Origin: Collinsella sp.
GTDB taxonomy: Bacteria; Actinomycetota; Coriobacteriia; Coriobacteriales; Coriobacteriaceae
DNA length: 64,000 bases
Assembly (NCBI GenBank): GCA_019419525.1
Contig: DXZU01000004.1
Location: forward strand, 1-64,000
Direction of reading: 5' to 3'
This document shows positions 34,463 to 44,157 of the stretch, in pieces. Positions within the stretch are counted from its first letter, which is position 1. Every line of letters starts with the position of its first letter. Position numbers and translations under genes: made by a program. The notes beneath the pieces were generated by a model. It was not told where the DNA came from. It ran no database searches and saw only the letters and a program-made list of their open reading frames with translations.

Positions 34463-36187
34463 GTGGACGAGGAAGCAAGCATCATCCTGGGGGATGCCAT
34501 CGCCTTTTGCCAGCGCGACGGCCAAGATGCACGCCTCATCAACATGCTGGGGCAATCGCGCGCCATAAGCCTGACCGAAGATACGCTCACGATCGAGGCC
34601 CCCTCGCGCTTTGCCATCGCGCAGCTCAAAAAGCATCAGCCGACTATTGAGGCCTATCTGGAAGAAATCGCCTTTGCACCGATTGCTCTCGACATCGTGG
34701 CACCGCAAGGCGCCGCGACGGAATCCGCTGCCGCCACGGCGCCCGCCACGGCTCCCGCTGCTTCCCCGGCGGTGCCGGCCTCCGCAGGCGATGTGCCGAC
34801 AATCGAGCACCAGCACAGCGATGTTTCCCGTGAAACAATGGCACCGTTGACGAGCGCGGCGGCGACGTCAACGAACGCACCCGTCACGCACATGCCCATC
34901 GCTCACGACGCAGCGGCGGGCGCGGATTCGGGCATTGCAATCAAGAACACGCTCTCGGCCGACGATTTTCGTCGCATGATGAACCAGATGAAGGGCGGAG
35001 CGCCGACTAAATCCACGCAAGCTGCGGCCCCCGCTTCACCCATGCCAGCACCGACCGTGCCGGCCGAGCAGAATACGGATGGAGCCCCGCTCGCCGCGAA
35101 CTCAAAATTTACCTTTGAGAACTTTGTCTACGGCCCCGAGAACAGCCATGCCTATCGCTCGGCACTCAAGTTTGCCGCCCTCGCGGACGAGCGCGGCACA
35201 TGCACATCCCTGTTCATCTATGGCAAATCGGGGCTGGGCAAGACCCATCTGCTGCTCGCCATCAAAAACGAGCTCGCCGAGAAGTCGCCCGAGATCAAGG
35301 TCAAGTATGCCAACTCCCAGGCATATCTGGACGACCTGATGACCGAGTTCGACCGTCAAAAGAAGAGCAACGCCCCCATCATGCAGGCGTACCACGGCGT
35401 GGACGTGCTCATCATCGATGACATCCAAAACATCATCGGCAAGCGCGCGAGTGTGGACTACTTTTTCCAGCTCATGGACGAGTTCATCCGCAACAACAAG
35501 AAGGTCGTCATCGCGGCAGACCGCGCCCCCAAGGACCTGAGCATGGACGAGCGTCTGACCAGCCGCTTCAACGCCGGAATGCTCTGCCTGGTCGCAGAGC
35601 CCAGCTACGAGATGAAATACAAGATCTTGCAGCGCTATTACGAGAACACCATCGTCGCCGCTCCCGAGGCGGGCGACGACTCACTGCTGGCGGCCTATGG
35701 GGGCGACGGCGGACACCTGACCGACGAGCACTTTAAACACATGGCCGAGGTCTCGGGCACCAACATCCGCGAACTCGAGAGCTTTTGCGAGCGCTGCGCC
35801 GGCGAGGCGGGCGACCGTGAGCGCGAGGGCGGGGAGCTCACCTTTGACGATATCGACGCCATCGCCAGCCAGTACTTCGACACATCGGCCAAAAAGATCA
35901 ACGTCCAGACGGTTCAGTCCGTCATCGAAGAGCAGTACGGCGTGACGCACGAGGAGCTCATCGGCCCGCGTCGCAACGCCAATATCGCCAAAGCACGCCA
36001 TATCGCTATCTACCTGGCCATCGAGATGTGCGAGATGACGACCACGGCGGTGGGCGCCGAATTTGGCAACCGCAACCACTCGACCGTCAGCACGAGCTAC
36101 AAAAAGGTCCAGAAGATGATCCAGGAAGACCGCACCGTCACCGAAGACCTCAAGTCGCTGCGCGATAAAATTACACTGCGCTCGTAG
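34463..36187 (+). CDS. dnaA: Chromosomal replication initiator DnaA
   Basis: 574 residues. Domain I is at about 1-78, followed by an Ala/Pro-rich domain II of about 130 residues that is longer than usual. The AAA+ domain III has Walker A GKSGLGKT (254-261) and Walker B LIIDDIQ, and domain IV has RHIAIYL and RNHSTV. The usual RDHTTV box-reading motif is changed to RNHSTV (Asn538, Ser540). The GTG start has GGGAG 6 nt upstream. A parS-like site overlaps codons 120-125 in the linker. Confidence 0.97.
   Translation: MDEEASIILGDAIAFCQRDGQDARLINMLGQSRAISLTEDTLTIEAPSRFAIAQLKKHQPTIEAYLEEIAFAPIALDIVAPQGAATESAAATAPATAPAASPAVPASAGDVPTIEHQHSDVSRETMAPLTSAAATSTNAPVTHMPIAHDAAAGADSGIAIKNTLSADDFRRMMNQMKGGAPTKSTQAAAPASPMPAPTVPAEQNTDGAPLAANSKFTFENFVYGPENSHAYRSALKFAALADERGTCTSLFIYGKSGLGKTHLLLAIKNELAEKSPEIKVKYANSQAYLDDLMTEFDRQKKSNAPIMQAYHGVDVLIIDDIQNIIGKRASVDYFFQLMDEFIRNNKKVVIAADRAPKDLSMDERLTSRFNAGMLCLVAEPSYEMKYKILQRYYENTIVAAPEAGDDSLLAAYGGDGGHLTDEHFKHMAEVSGTNIRELESFCERCAGEAGDREREGGELTFDDIDAIASQYFDTSAKKINVQTVQSVIEEQYGVTHEELIGPRRNANIAKARHIAIYLAIEMCEMTTTAVGAEFGNRNHSTVSTSYKKVQKMIQEDRTVTEDLKSLRDKITLRS
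34822..34837. promoter_or_regulatory. parS-like site inside dnaA
   Basis: TGTTTCCCGTGAAACA, one change from the parS consensus, lying in the dnaA linker codons (Asp-Val-Ser-Arg-Glu-Thr). Confidence 0.65.
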
Positions 36188-36425
36188 GGAAATAGAGACA
36201 CCTGTTGAAAACTTGTCGAAACCACGGGCATAAGGTGTCTAAAACCCAACCCGCGGTGATGAAAAGTTTTGCGCAGGTTTTGAACGTGGAAAACCACCCC
36301 CGTTGCACACAGGTTGCTGTCGATTCTCTTTCTGGGTCTGACCTGCGTCTTTGGGAGTAATCAACAGTTTCGTCAGTGCTATTACTATTATTAAGATATT
36401 TATATCTATAGAAAGGTATTAAAAG
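36188..36425. other. Candidate oriC part 2: dnaA-dnaN gap
   Basis: 238 bp. It contains TTTTCAACA on the minus strand (36203-36211), TTGCACACA at 36304-36312 and TAATCAACA at 36358-36366. An AT-rich tract at about 36377-36425, directly before dnaN, could be the unwinding element. This is the usual actinobacterial position of oriC. Confidence 0.65.
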
Positions 36426-37529
36426 ATGAAGTTCACCGTCAGCCAGAGCTCGCTTACACAAGCCATCGACGTCGTAATGAAGGGTGTCGCTTCGGCATCC
36501 ACCCTTCCCATCCTGTCGGGCGTGCTCGTTAAGGCGCAAGACGGCATCTTGGAATTCCAGACCTCTAACTACACCATCTCGATCCGTCATCGCATCGCGG
36601 CGCATGTCGAAGAAGAGGGCGAGATGGTTATCCCCTGTAAGATGCTCTCCAATATCACCAAGACCCTCCCCGATGCCCCGGTCACCTTTGAGCTGTCCGA
36701 GCGTCAGGTGCTGATTGGTTGCGAGAAGAGCTCGTTCCGCCTGAACACGCTCGATGCCAATGACTTCCCCGAGTTTCCGGCCTATGCCATCGAGAGCGCC
36801 GTGGAACTGCCGACCGATATCTTGTCCGAGATGGTCGGCCGCGTGTGGCGCGTCACCTCGACCGACAAGGCCCGCCCCATCCTGGGCGGTGTGCACATGA
36901 AAGTCGAGAACAACACCGTGCGCCTAGTGGCGACCGATTCCTTCCGTTTGGCCGTGTGCGATACGCAGGTCGAGACCTCGACCCTCGAGGGCTCCTTTGA
37001 ACTCAACGTTCCGGCCGACGCCTTTAACGACGCACTGAACATCATGGCCAGCCAGGCGACCATCATGATCGGGGCTACCGACACCCAGGTCGTCTTTGAG
37101 GCCGGCAATACCACCTACGTGTCGCGCCGCATCGAGGGCGTGTACCCCAACTACAAGCAGCTCATCCCCGATTCGTGCGTGACGAGCGTCAAGATCGACG
37201 TCGCCGCCTTTAACGCCGCCCTCAAGCGCGTGGCCGTTATCGCGAGCGCCAACCCCGCCGTCAAGTTCGAGATCGATGTCGAGAACGGGCAGATGGGCCT
37301 GTCCTCCATTTCCAATGACCAGGACCTTGCGCAGGAGACGATCGATGTCGAGGCCGAGGGCGAGTCGGGTACCATCGCCTTCAACTACCACTACATCTTC
37401 GGCTGCCTCAATGCCCTGTCCAAGGAGAAGGAGATCACGCTGGAGCTCAAGAGCTACTCGCAGGCGGGCATCTTCAAGTCCTACGACAAGATCAACTACC
37501 TGTACCTGGTCATGCCGGTCCGCATCTAG
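36426..37529 (+). CDS. dnaN: DNA polymerase III beta clamp
   Basis: 367 residues, forming the ring-shaped sliding clamp as a dimer. It shows the family N-terminus MKFTVSQSSLTQAIDVV, three repeated clamp folds, and the C-terminal peptide-pocket segment YLVMPVRI. It follows dnaA and the AT-rich gap. Size and C-terminus are canonical. Confidence 0.97.
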   Translation: MKFTVSQSSLTQAIDVVMKGVASASTLPILSGVLVKAQDGILEFQTSNYTISIRHRIAAHVEEEGEMVIPCKMLSNITKTLPDAPVTFELSERQVLIGCEKSSFRLNTLDANDFPEFPAYAIESAVELPTDILSEMVGRVWRVTSTDKARPILGGVHMKVENNTVRLVATDSFRLAVCDTQVETSTLEGSFELNVPADAFNDALNIMASQATIMIGATDTQVVFEAGNTTYVSRRIEGVYPNYKQLIPDSCVTSVKIDVAAFNAALKRVAVIASANPAVKFEIDVENGQMGLSSISNDQDLAQETIDVEAEGESGTIAFNYHYIFGCLNALSKEKEITLELKSYSQAGIFKSYDKINYLYLVMPVRI

Positions 37530-37538
37530 CGCTGCGCC

Positions 37539-38645
37539 ATGACCATGTTCGCCCGTGATCTTTCCGTTGCGCATTACCGCAGCTTCGATAGCTATCGCCT
37601 TGCCTTGGACGAGGGCGTGACGATACTTGCGGGACCCAACGCGGCGGGAAAGACCAATCTCATAGAGGCGCTGCAGCTGCTGACGAGCGGCGCCTCGTTT
37701 AGGCATCCGACCGCCGCCGAGCTCGTCCATGATGGCGTGGGCTCGTGCGAGGTAGAGCTGAGGCTCGAGGGCGACGGCCGCGTGCTTGATATGGGATTGA
37801 GCGCGGAGGACGGTAAACGCTCGTTTAGCCGCAACGGCAAGAGATGCTCTGCCGCCGGTGTGCGCGGGGTTCTGCCGAGCGTGCTGTTTTGCCCCGACCA
37901 TCTGGACATGGTTAAGCGAGGCGCCAGTGTGCGCCGCGCCGCCCTCGACGACTTTGGCATGCAACTGAGCGCACGCTATGCCGATCTTGCGAGCACCTAT
38001 GGTCGCTGCGTGACCCAGCGTAACGCCTTGCTCAAGGAGGCCTGGTGCTGCCGCGAGATGCTCGGCGCGTGGAACGATTCGATTGCCCGCGCGGGCGCGG
38101 CTCTGCTCGTGCACCGGTTGGCCCTGCTCGACCGGCTGGCGGGCCATGTGCGTACTGCCTACGGGCAAGTGGCGTCCGGTGAGGCTGCCAACGTGACCTA
38201 TACGTCCACGCTGGGGGATTTGCCCCAGGTCGGGGATCGCGAAGAGCTGAAGGGCTGGGCGTACGAGCGCATGCTGGCCGCCCTTGATGAGCACGCCGAC
38301 GAGGAAATTCGCCGCGGCGTGACGTTGGTGGGACCGCATCGCGATGAGATTGAGTTTACCGTGGCGGGTCGCTCCGCCCGTTCGTTTGCCAGCCAAGGCC
38401 AGCAGCGAACGTTGGTGCTGGCCTGGAAGGTGGCGGAGGTGGCCGTGGCTCGCGATGTCCTGGGCACCGCCCCACTGCTGCTTTTGGACGACGTGATGAG
38501 CGAGCTCGACGGCGAGCGTCGCGGTGCTTTCCTGCGGTTGATCGGCGATGATATCCAGACGGTCATAACCACGACCAACCTGGGGTATTTTACCGATGAC
38601 CTGCTTGATCGAGCCAAGGTGGTGAGCATGGGTGAGACGTGCTAA
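37539..38645 (+). CDS. recF: Recombination mediator RecF
   Basis: 368 residues. An SMC-like ATPase that loads RecA at gaps. Walker A GPNAAGKT is at about 29-36, the ABC signature near SFASQGQQRTLVLAWK, and Walker B LLLDDVMSELD. It starts 9 nt after dnaN and overlaps the DUF721 gene by 14 nt. A second ATG at 37545 is an alternative start; neither has a strong ribosome site, so coupling to dnaN is likely. Confidence 0.95.
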   Translation: MTMFARDLSVAHYRSFDSYRLALDEGVTILAGPNAAGKTNLIEALQLLTSGASFRHPTAAELVHDGVGSCEVELRLEGDGRVLDMGLSAEDGKRSFSRNGKRCSAAGVRGVLPSVLFCPDHLDMVKRGASVRRAALDDFGMQLSARYADLASTYGRCVTQRNALLKEAWCCREMLGAWNDSIARAGAALLVHRLALLDRLAGHVRTAYGQVASGEAANVTYTSTLGDLPQVGDREELKGWAYERMLAALDEHADEEIRRGVTLVGPHRDEIEFTVAGRSARSFASQGQQRTLVLAWKVAEVAVARDVLGTAPLLLLDDVMSELDGERRGAFLRLIGDDIQTVITTTNLGYFTDDLLDRAKVVSMGETC

Positions 38646-39195
38646 TTACGAGCGCGAGAGCGAAACGGTCGCCTTCAGTGGGTTTTTGAACGCAGAGCGC
38701 CAGCGCATCCTGGCGGCTGCAACGCCTAAGCGCCGCGCGCAGATGGAGGCTGCCGAGGAGTCGCGCGCGGTCTATCGCGCGTGGAACGCGGTGTGCTCGG
38801 GCACGCGCGAGGGGCGGCATGTGACGGGTCTGCGCTACCTGCCCGAGTCCAATGAACTGCTGGTATATCTCGATTCGCCCTCGTGGACGCAGGAAATGAC
38901 GCTGTTGCGTGAGATCATCCGCGCGCGCATGGAGCGCGCCGGTGCGCATGTGGACGGCCTGGTGTTCAAAACCACCGCACCCGGTCACACGCCGCCCGCC
39001 GCCAAGGAGCGCCTGCGCCCGGCGACGACCGAGCACCCGCCGGCCCCGCACGCCGACCTAAGTGAGGCCGAGCGCACCGAGATTGAGCGCCAAGTGGCGC
39101 CCATCGAAGACCAAAAACTGCGCGAGGCCCTCGAGAATGCCATGAGAGCCAGTGCCGAGTGGGCCAAGGGCGTGCAAAGCAAAAAAGAGCCTTAA
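38632..39195 (+). CDS. DUF721 (DciA-like) protein
   Basis: 187 residues. The DUF721 fold spans about 10-105, with the pattern LRYLPESNELLVYLDSPSW followed by an LLREIIRARM-type helix. The second half is Pro/Ala/Glu-rich and probably flexible. DUF721 proteins related to DciA load the replicative helicase in many bacteria that lack DnaC/DnaI; the actinobacterial copies sit between recF and gyrB as here. The GTG start lies inside recF. A DciA function is likely but inferred from family and position. Confidence 0.85.
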   Translation: MRRANYERESETVAFSGFLNAERQRILAAATPKRRAQMEAAEESRAVYRAWNAVCSGTREGRHVTGLRYLPESNELLVYLDSPSWTQEMTLLREIIRARMERAGAHVDGLVFKTTAPGHTPPAAKERLRPATTEHPPAPHADLSEAERTEIERQVAPIEDQKLREALENAMRASAEWAKGVQSKKEP

Positions 39196-39221
39196 ATCGC
39201 ATCTGGTGGCCTTGTAGAGCC

Positions 39222-39250
39222 AAATACCCTCATTCCCGAGGGTATTTTTT
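39222..39250 (+). terminator. Terminator before gyrB
   Basis: AAATACCCTC pairs perfectly with GAGGGTATTT, followed by a run of T. Confidence 0.85.
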
Positions 39251-39300
39251 TACGATAAACTAGTAAGGCTGTACACATTTTCTTGACTGAAGGAGGACGT

Positions 39301-41331
39301 GTGGCAAACGAAAACGATTACGATGGCGGCGAGATTAAGATTCTCGAAGGTCTCGAGGCCGTTCGTAAGCGCCCGGGCATGTATATCGGCTCGACGAGCG
39401 CCAGCGGTCTGCATCACCTGGTGTGGGAGATCGTTGACAACTCCGTCGACGAGGCCATGGCCGGTTTCTGCACCGAGATCCAGGTGACGGTCCACGCCGA
39501 CAACTCCATCACGGTCGTCGACAACGGGCGCGGCATCCCCGTCGACGAGCACCCTGTTAAAAAGATTCCGACGCTCGAGGTTGTCATGACGATCTTGCAC
39601 GCCGGCGGTAAGTTCGATAACTCGGCCTATAAGGTCTCGGGCGGCCTGCACGGCGTGGGCATCTCCGTCGTCAACGCACTGTCCAAGCGCGTGGTCGTTC
39701 AGGTTCGTCGCGACGGCAACACCTACGAGATGGAGTTCTCGCGCGGCAAGACCGTCAAGAAGATGGGGGTCGTGGGCACCTCGGATTCGACGGGCACCAC
39801 CGTCACCTTCTGGCCCGACGACGAGATCTTCGAGACCTGCATTTACGATTTCGATACGCTGCACAACCGTCTGCAGGAGACGGCGTTCCTCAATAAGAAC
39901 CTCAAAATCGTGCTGACCGACGAGCGCGAGGCGACTCCCCACGTGGAGGAGTTTTGCTACGAGGGCGGCATCATCGACTTCGTCAAGTTCCTCAACGAGG
40001 GCAAGGACGTCCCCGAGGCCTTTAAGGAGCCCATCTATATCGAGGGTAAATCGGACCCGGACGCACCTGTGGCCAAGATGGGCGAGGTCGAGGTTTCCCT
40101 GCAGTGGAATAGCGGCTACGGCGAGAACGTCATGTCGTTTGCCAACGACATCTACACCCCCGAGGGCGGCATGCATCTTGAGGGCTTCCGCACCGCGCTC
40201 ACCCGCGTGATCAACGATTACGCGCGCAAGCAGAACCTGCTCAAGGAAAAAGACGCCAACCTGACCGGCGACGATGTGCGCGAGGGCCTTTCGGCCGTTA
40301 TCTCGGTCAAGCTGCCCGACCCGCAATTTGAGGGCCAGACCAAGGCCAAGCTCGGCAGCTCCTATATGCGCGCGCTGACGCTCAAGATCGTGACCGACGG
40401 CCTCGCCGATTACCTCGAGGAGCATCCCAAGCCCGCTCGCGAGATCGTCAAGAAGGCCCAACAGGCATGCAAGGCCCGCAACGCCGCTCGCAAGGCGCGC
40501 GAAGCGACCCGCCGCAAGAGCCTGCTCGAGACGGCGTCCCTGCCCGGTAAGCTCGCCGACTGCTCGGTGCGCGATGCCGAGCTGACCGAGCTCTTCATCG
40601 TAGAGGGCGACTCGGCAGGCGGTTCAGCCAAGGACGGCCGTCGCCGAGACATCCAGGCGATTCTGCCCCTGCGCGGCAAGATTTTGAACGTCGAACGCGT
40701 TGGTGACCATCGCGCGTTCTCGAGTGACACCATCCAGTCATTGATTACCGCGATCGGCTGCGGCGTCACGACGAGTGCCGGCGACGGCGGCGACTTCGAT
40801 ATCACCAAGGCGCGCTACCACAAGATCATCATCATGACCGATGCAGACGTCGACGGCGCGCATATCCGCATCCTGCTGCTGACGTTCTTCTACAAGTACA
40901 TGCGTCCGCTGATCGATGCCGGCTACGTCTATGTTGCCTGCCCGCCCATCTTTGGCATTAAGGTGCGCAACAAGATCCACTACGTGTATCCCAACGGCCG
41001 CCAGCCCGAAGACGAGATCCTGCGCGATACCATCCAGAGTCTGGGCCTGAACCCCGACGATAACGACGAGGACGGCAAGGCCAAGGACGGCAAGATCACC
41101 AAGAAGCGCAAGGGCTATACCGTCCAGCGCTACAAGGGCCTGGGCGAGATGGACCCCAAGCAGCTTGCCTCGACGACGATGGACCCCAAGACCCGCATCC
41201 TGCAGCGCGTGTCGATCGAGGACGCCGTGGTGGCGGACCGCGCCGTGCGCGAGCTCATGGGTTCCGAGGTCGGCTATCGCCGCGAGTACATTGAAAAACA
41301 TGCGCATGACGCGCGTTTCCTTGACGCTTAA
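39301..41331 (+). CDS. gyrB: DNA gyrase subunit B
   Basis: 676 residues. The ATPase half has the N-box EIVDNSVDEA, VDNGRGIP and GGLHGVG; the transducer and TOPRIM regions have EGDSAGGSA, PLRGKILNVE and DADVDGAHIR. It pairs with GyrA to introduce negative supercoils. The GTG at 39301 has AAGGAGG 4 nt upstream; the frame extends to a TTG at 39283 that lies before the ribosome site and is unlikely. It precedes gyrA by 11 nt. Confidence 0.97.
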   Translation: MANENDYDGGEIKILEGLEAVRKRPGMYIGSTSASGLHHLVWEIVDNSVDEAMAGFCTEIQVTVHADNSITVVDNGRGIPVDEHPVKKIPTLEVVMTILHAGGKFDNSAYKVSGGLHGVGISVVNALSKRVVVQVRRDGNTYEMEFSRGKTVKKMGVVGTSDSTGTTVTFWPDDEIFETCIYDFDTLHNRLQETAFLNKNLKIVLTDEREATPHVEEFCYEGGIIDFVKFLNEGKDVPEAFKEPIYIEGKSDPDAPVAKMGEVEVSLQWNSGYGENVMSFANDIYTPEGGMHLEGFRTALTRVINDYARKQNLLKEKDANLTGDDVREGLSAVISVKLPDPQFEGQTKAKLGSSYMRALTLKIVTDGLADYLEEHPKPAREIVKKAQQACKARNAARKAREATRRKSLLETASLPGKLADCSVRDAELTELFIVEGDSAGGSAKDGRRRDIQAILPLRGKILNVERVGDHRAFSSDTIQSLITAIGCGVTTSAGDGGDFDITKARYHKIIIMTDADVDGAHIRILLLTFFYKYMRPLIDAGYVYVACPPIFGIKVRNKIHYVYPNGRQPEDEILRDTIQSLGLNPDDNDEDGKAKDGKITKKRKGYTVQRYKGLGEMDPKQLASTTMDPKTRILQRVSIEDAVVADRAVRELMGSEVGYRREYIEKHAHDARFLDA

Positions 41332-41342
41332 GAGGAGGTAAC

Positions 41343-44084
41343 GTGGCAGACGATATCAACAATAACGGGGGTATGGACGAGGCCGGCGATGCCGGCATGC
41401 CCGACGATCTGAAGCGCCTGCTTGCCCGTGCTGAGCAGGGCGAGGACGGCGACCCGGACGCCTATAACCCCGATGTCGATGATGACGAGGAAGAGGATGA
41501 CGACGGCGAGCTCGAGGAGAGTTTTGGCGAAGTCGACCGTGGCGCCTCGGCCGGCGAGGATATCAACGGCGGCCAGCTCCAGATTTCGGAGTTCGGTCGC
41601 GAGATGAAGCAGTCGTTTATCGAGTATTCGATGTCGGTCATCACGGCGCGCGCCCTGCCGGACGTGCGCGACGGCTTAAAGCCGGTGCACCGCCGCATCC
41701 TGTACGCGATGAACGAGAGCGGCATCTACCCCAACCGCCCGCACAAGAAGTCGGCGTGGACGGTCGGCGAAGTTATCGGTAAGTACCACCCGCACGGTGA
41801 CTTTGCGGTCTACGAGGCCATGGTCCGCCTGGCACAGTGGTTCTCCATGCGCACGCCGCTCATCGACGGTCATGGCAACTTCGGTAACATCGACGGCGAC
41901 GGCGCGGCAGCCATGCGTTACACCGAGAGCCGCCTGGCAAAGCCCGCCATGGAACTGCTGCGCGACCTGCAGAAGGATACCGTCGACTGGCAGCCCAACT
42001 ACGACGAATCGCTCGCCGAGCCCGTGGCGCTGCCTGCGCGCTTCCCCAACCTGCTGGTCAACGGCAGCCAGGGCATCGCCGTCGGCATGGCCACCAACAT
42101 CGCCCCGCACAACCTCACCGAGGCGATTGAGGCCACCTGCTACCTGATCGACAACCCCGACGCCACCGTCGACGAGCTCATGCAGATCATGCCCGGTCCG
42201 GACTTCCCCACCGGCGCCATCATCATGGGCAGCGCCGGCATTAAGCAGAGCTACGAGACCGGCCGCGGCTCCATTACCGTGCGTGCCAAGGCACACGTGG
42301 AGTCCACCAAGACCGGCCGCAGCCGCCTGGTCTTTACCGAGATTCCCTACATGGTCAACAAGGGCACCCTGCAGGAGAAGATCGCCCAGCTTGTCAACGA
42401 CAAGCGCATCGAGGGTATCTCGGATATGCGCGATGAGTCCAACCAGAAGGGCATCCGTCTGGTTATCGAGCTCAAGAAGGGCGTCATTCCGCAGGTCGTG
42501 CTCAACAACCTGTATAAGTACACCTCGCTGCAGACGACCTTTGGCGCCAACAACCTGGCGCTCGTCAACGGCGTTCCCAAATGCCTGAGCCTGCGTGAGA
42601 TGCTGCAGCACTACATCGACCACCAGGTCGACGTCGTCACTCGCCGCACCCGCTTCGACCTTAAGAAGGCCCAAGCCCGCGCGCATATCCTCGAGGGTTA
42701 TCTTATGGCTCTCGACCATATCGACGAGGTCATTAGCATCATCCGCTCCTCGCAGACCGACTCCGAGGCCAGCAGCCGCCTGATCGAGCGCTTTGGCTTT
42801 ACGCCCGAGCAGACCACGGCCATTCTCGAGATGAAGCTGCGCCGCCTGACCGGCCTGGAGCGCGACAAGATCCAAGAAGAGTTGGACGGCCTGCGCCGCG
42901 CCATCGCCTACTACGAGGACCTGCTGGCGCATGAGGAGAAGATCCTGGGCGTCATCAAGGAAGAGATGCGCGAGATCTCCAAGAAGTTTGGCGACAAGCG
43001 CCGCACCGAGATCAGCCAGGTTGAGAAGGACCTGGATGTCGAGGACCTCATCGCCGACGAGGATATGGTCGTGACCATCACCCATACCGGCTACGTTAAG
43101 CGTATCCCGGTGGCTGCCTACCGCGCCCAGAAGCGCGGCGGCAAGGGCGTATCGGGCGTCAACCTCAAAGAGGACGACGTTATCGACGAGATGTTCATCG
43201 CGTCCACGCACGAGTACGTGCTGTTCTTCTCGAGCAAGGGCAAGGTCTATCGCCTGAAGGTGCACGAGCTGCCGGTGGGTACGCGCCAGGCGCGCGGTAC
43301 CGCGATCGTCAACCTGCTGCCCTTCGAGGAAGGCGAGAAGATCGCGAGCGTCATCAGCTGCCGCGAGTTCCCGGCCGACGAGTACCTGATGTTTGCCACC
43401 AAGAGCGGCATGGTCAAGAAGACCGTGATGAGCGCATATGACCGCAGCCGTCGCGACGGCCTGATCGCTATCAACCTGCGTGACGACGACGCGTTGCTGA
43501 ACGTGCGCCGCGTGCGCGAGGGCGACAAGATTATCCTGGCCACCACCGCGGGCAAGGCGATCATGTTCTCCGAGGAGCAGGTGCGCGCCACCGGCCGCGA
43601 TACCAGCGGCGTTCGCGGTATCGGTCTGAAGGACGGCGTGAGCGTTCTGGGCATGGAAGTCACTAACGGCAACGGCGATCTATTCGTCATCACCGAGCGC
43701 GGCTACGGCAAGCGCACGCCGGTCGCGGACTACCCGGAGCAGAATCGCGGCGGTCAGGGCGTCTACACCATTCAAATGACCGAGCGTAAGGGTAACCTCG
43801 CGGCCATGAAGACGGTGGGCCCGCAGCACGAGCTGTTCATCGTGACGGAGGGCGCGACGGTCATTCGCGTCAAGACCGACGAGATCAGCCAGACCGGCCG
43901 CGCCACCCAGGGCGTCAAGATGATGACCGTCGACGACAACGACCGCATCTGCGCCGTGGCCCGCATGACGGCCGCCAAAGAGAGGCCCGAAGGCGAAGCC
44001 ATAGAAAACGGCTCCGCCCCCGAAGAAACCCCTGTCGATCTAGGCGACGGCAACGACATGCCGGAAGATCTCCTTGACGAGTAA
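41343..44084 (+). CDS. gyrA: DNA gyrase subunit A
   Basis: 913 residues. The catalytic Tyr193 (E. coli Tyr122) lies in AAMRYTESR, and the C-terminal beta-pinwheel includes the GyrA-box-like QRGGKGV segment. An N-terminal extension of about 75 residues, very rich in Asp and Glu, precedes the usual start of the fold (FGREMKQSFIEYSMSVI). In the quinolone-determining region the motif reads HPHGDFAVYE, so E. coli Ser83 is Phe154 and Asp87 is Glu158. The GTG start has GAGG upstream. A strong terminator follows. Confidence 0.97.
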   Translation: MADDINNNGGMDEAGDAGMPDDLKRLLARAEQGEDGDPDAYNPDVDDDEEEDDDGELEESFGEVDRGASAGEDINGGQLQISEFGREMKQSFIEYSMSVITARALPDVRDGLKPVHRRILYAMNESGIYPNRPHKKSAWTVGEVIGKYHPHGDFAVYEAMVRLAQWFSMRTPLIDGHGNFGNIDGDGAAAMRYTESRLAKPAMELLRDLQKDTVDWQPNYDESLAEPVALPARFPNLLVNGSQGIAVGMATNIAPHNLTEAIEATCYLIDNPDATVDELMQIMPGPDFPTGAIIMGSAGIKQSYETGRGSITVRAKAHVESTKTGRSRLVFTEIPYMVNKGTLQEKIAQLVNDKRIEGISDMRDESNQKGIRLVIELKKGVIPQVVLNNLYKYTSLQTTFGANNLALVNGVPKCLSLREMLQHYIDHQVDVVTRRTRFDLKKAQARAHILEGYLMALDHIDEVISIIRSSQTDSEASSRLIERFGFTPEQTTAILEMKLRRLTGLERDKIQEELDGLRRAIAYYEDLLAHEEKILGVIKEEMREISKKFGDKRRTEISQVEKDLDVEDLIADEDMVVTITHTGYVKRIPVAAYRAQKRGGKGVSGVNLKEDDVIDEMFIASTHEYVLFFSSKGKVYRLKVHELPVGTRQARGTAIVNLLPFEEGEKIASVISCREFPADEYLMFATKSGMVKKTVMSAYDRSRRDGLIAINLRDDDALLNVRRVREGDKIILATTAGKAIMFSEEQVRATGRDTSGVRGIGLKDGVSVLGMEVTNGNGDLFVITERGYGKRTPVADYPEQNRGGQGVYTIQMTERKGNLAAMKTVGPQHELFIVTEGATVIRVKTDEISQTGRATQGVKMMTVDDNDRICAVARMTAAKERPEGEAIENGSAPEETPVDLGDGNDMPEDLLDE

Positions 44085-44124
44085 GAGGCCCTAACTGTTA
44101 GAAAATATCAGACCCCATATATCG

Positions 44125-44157
44125 GCGGTCGGCGCACTGCGCGCCGACCGCTTTTTT
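44125..44157 (+). terminator. Terminator of gyrBA
   Basis: GCGGTCGGCGC pairs perfectly with GCGCCGACCGC, followed by TTTTTT. Confidence 0.92.
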
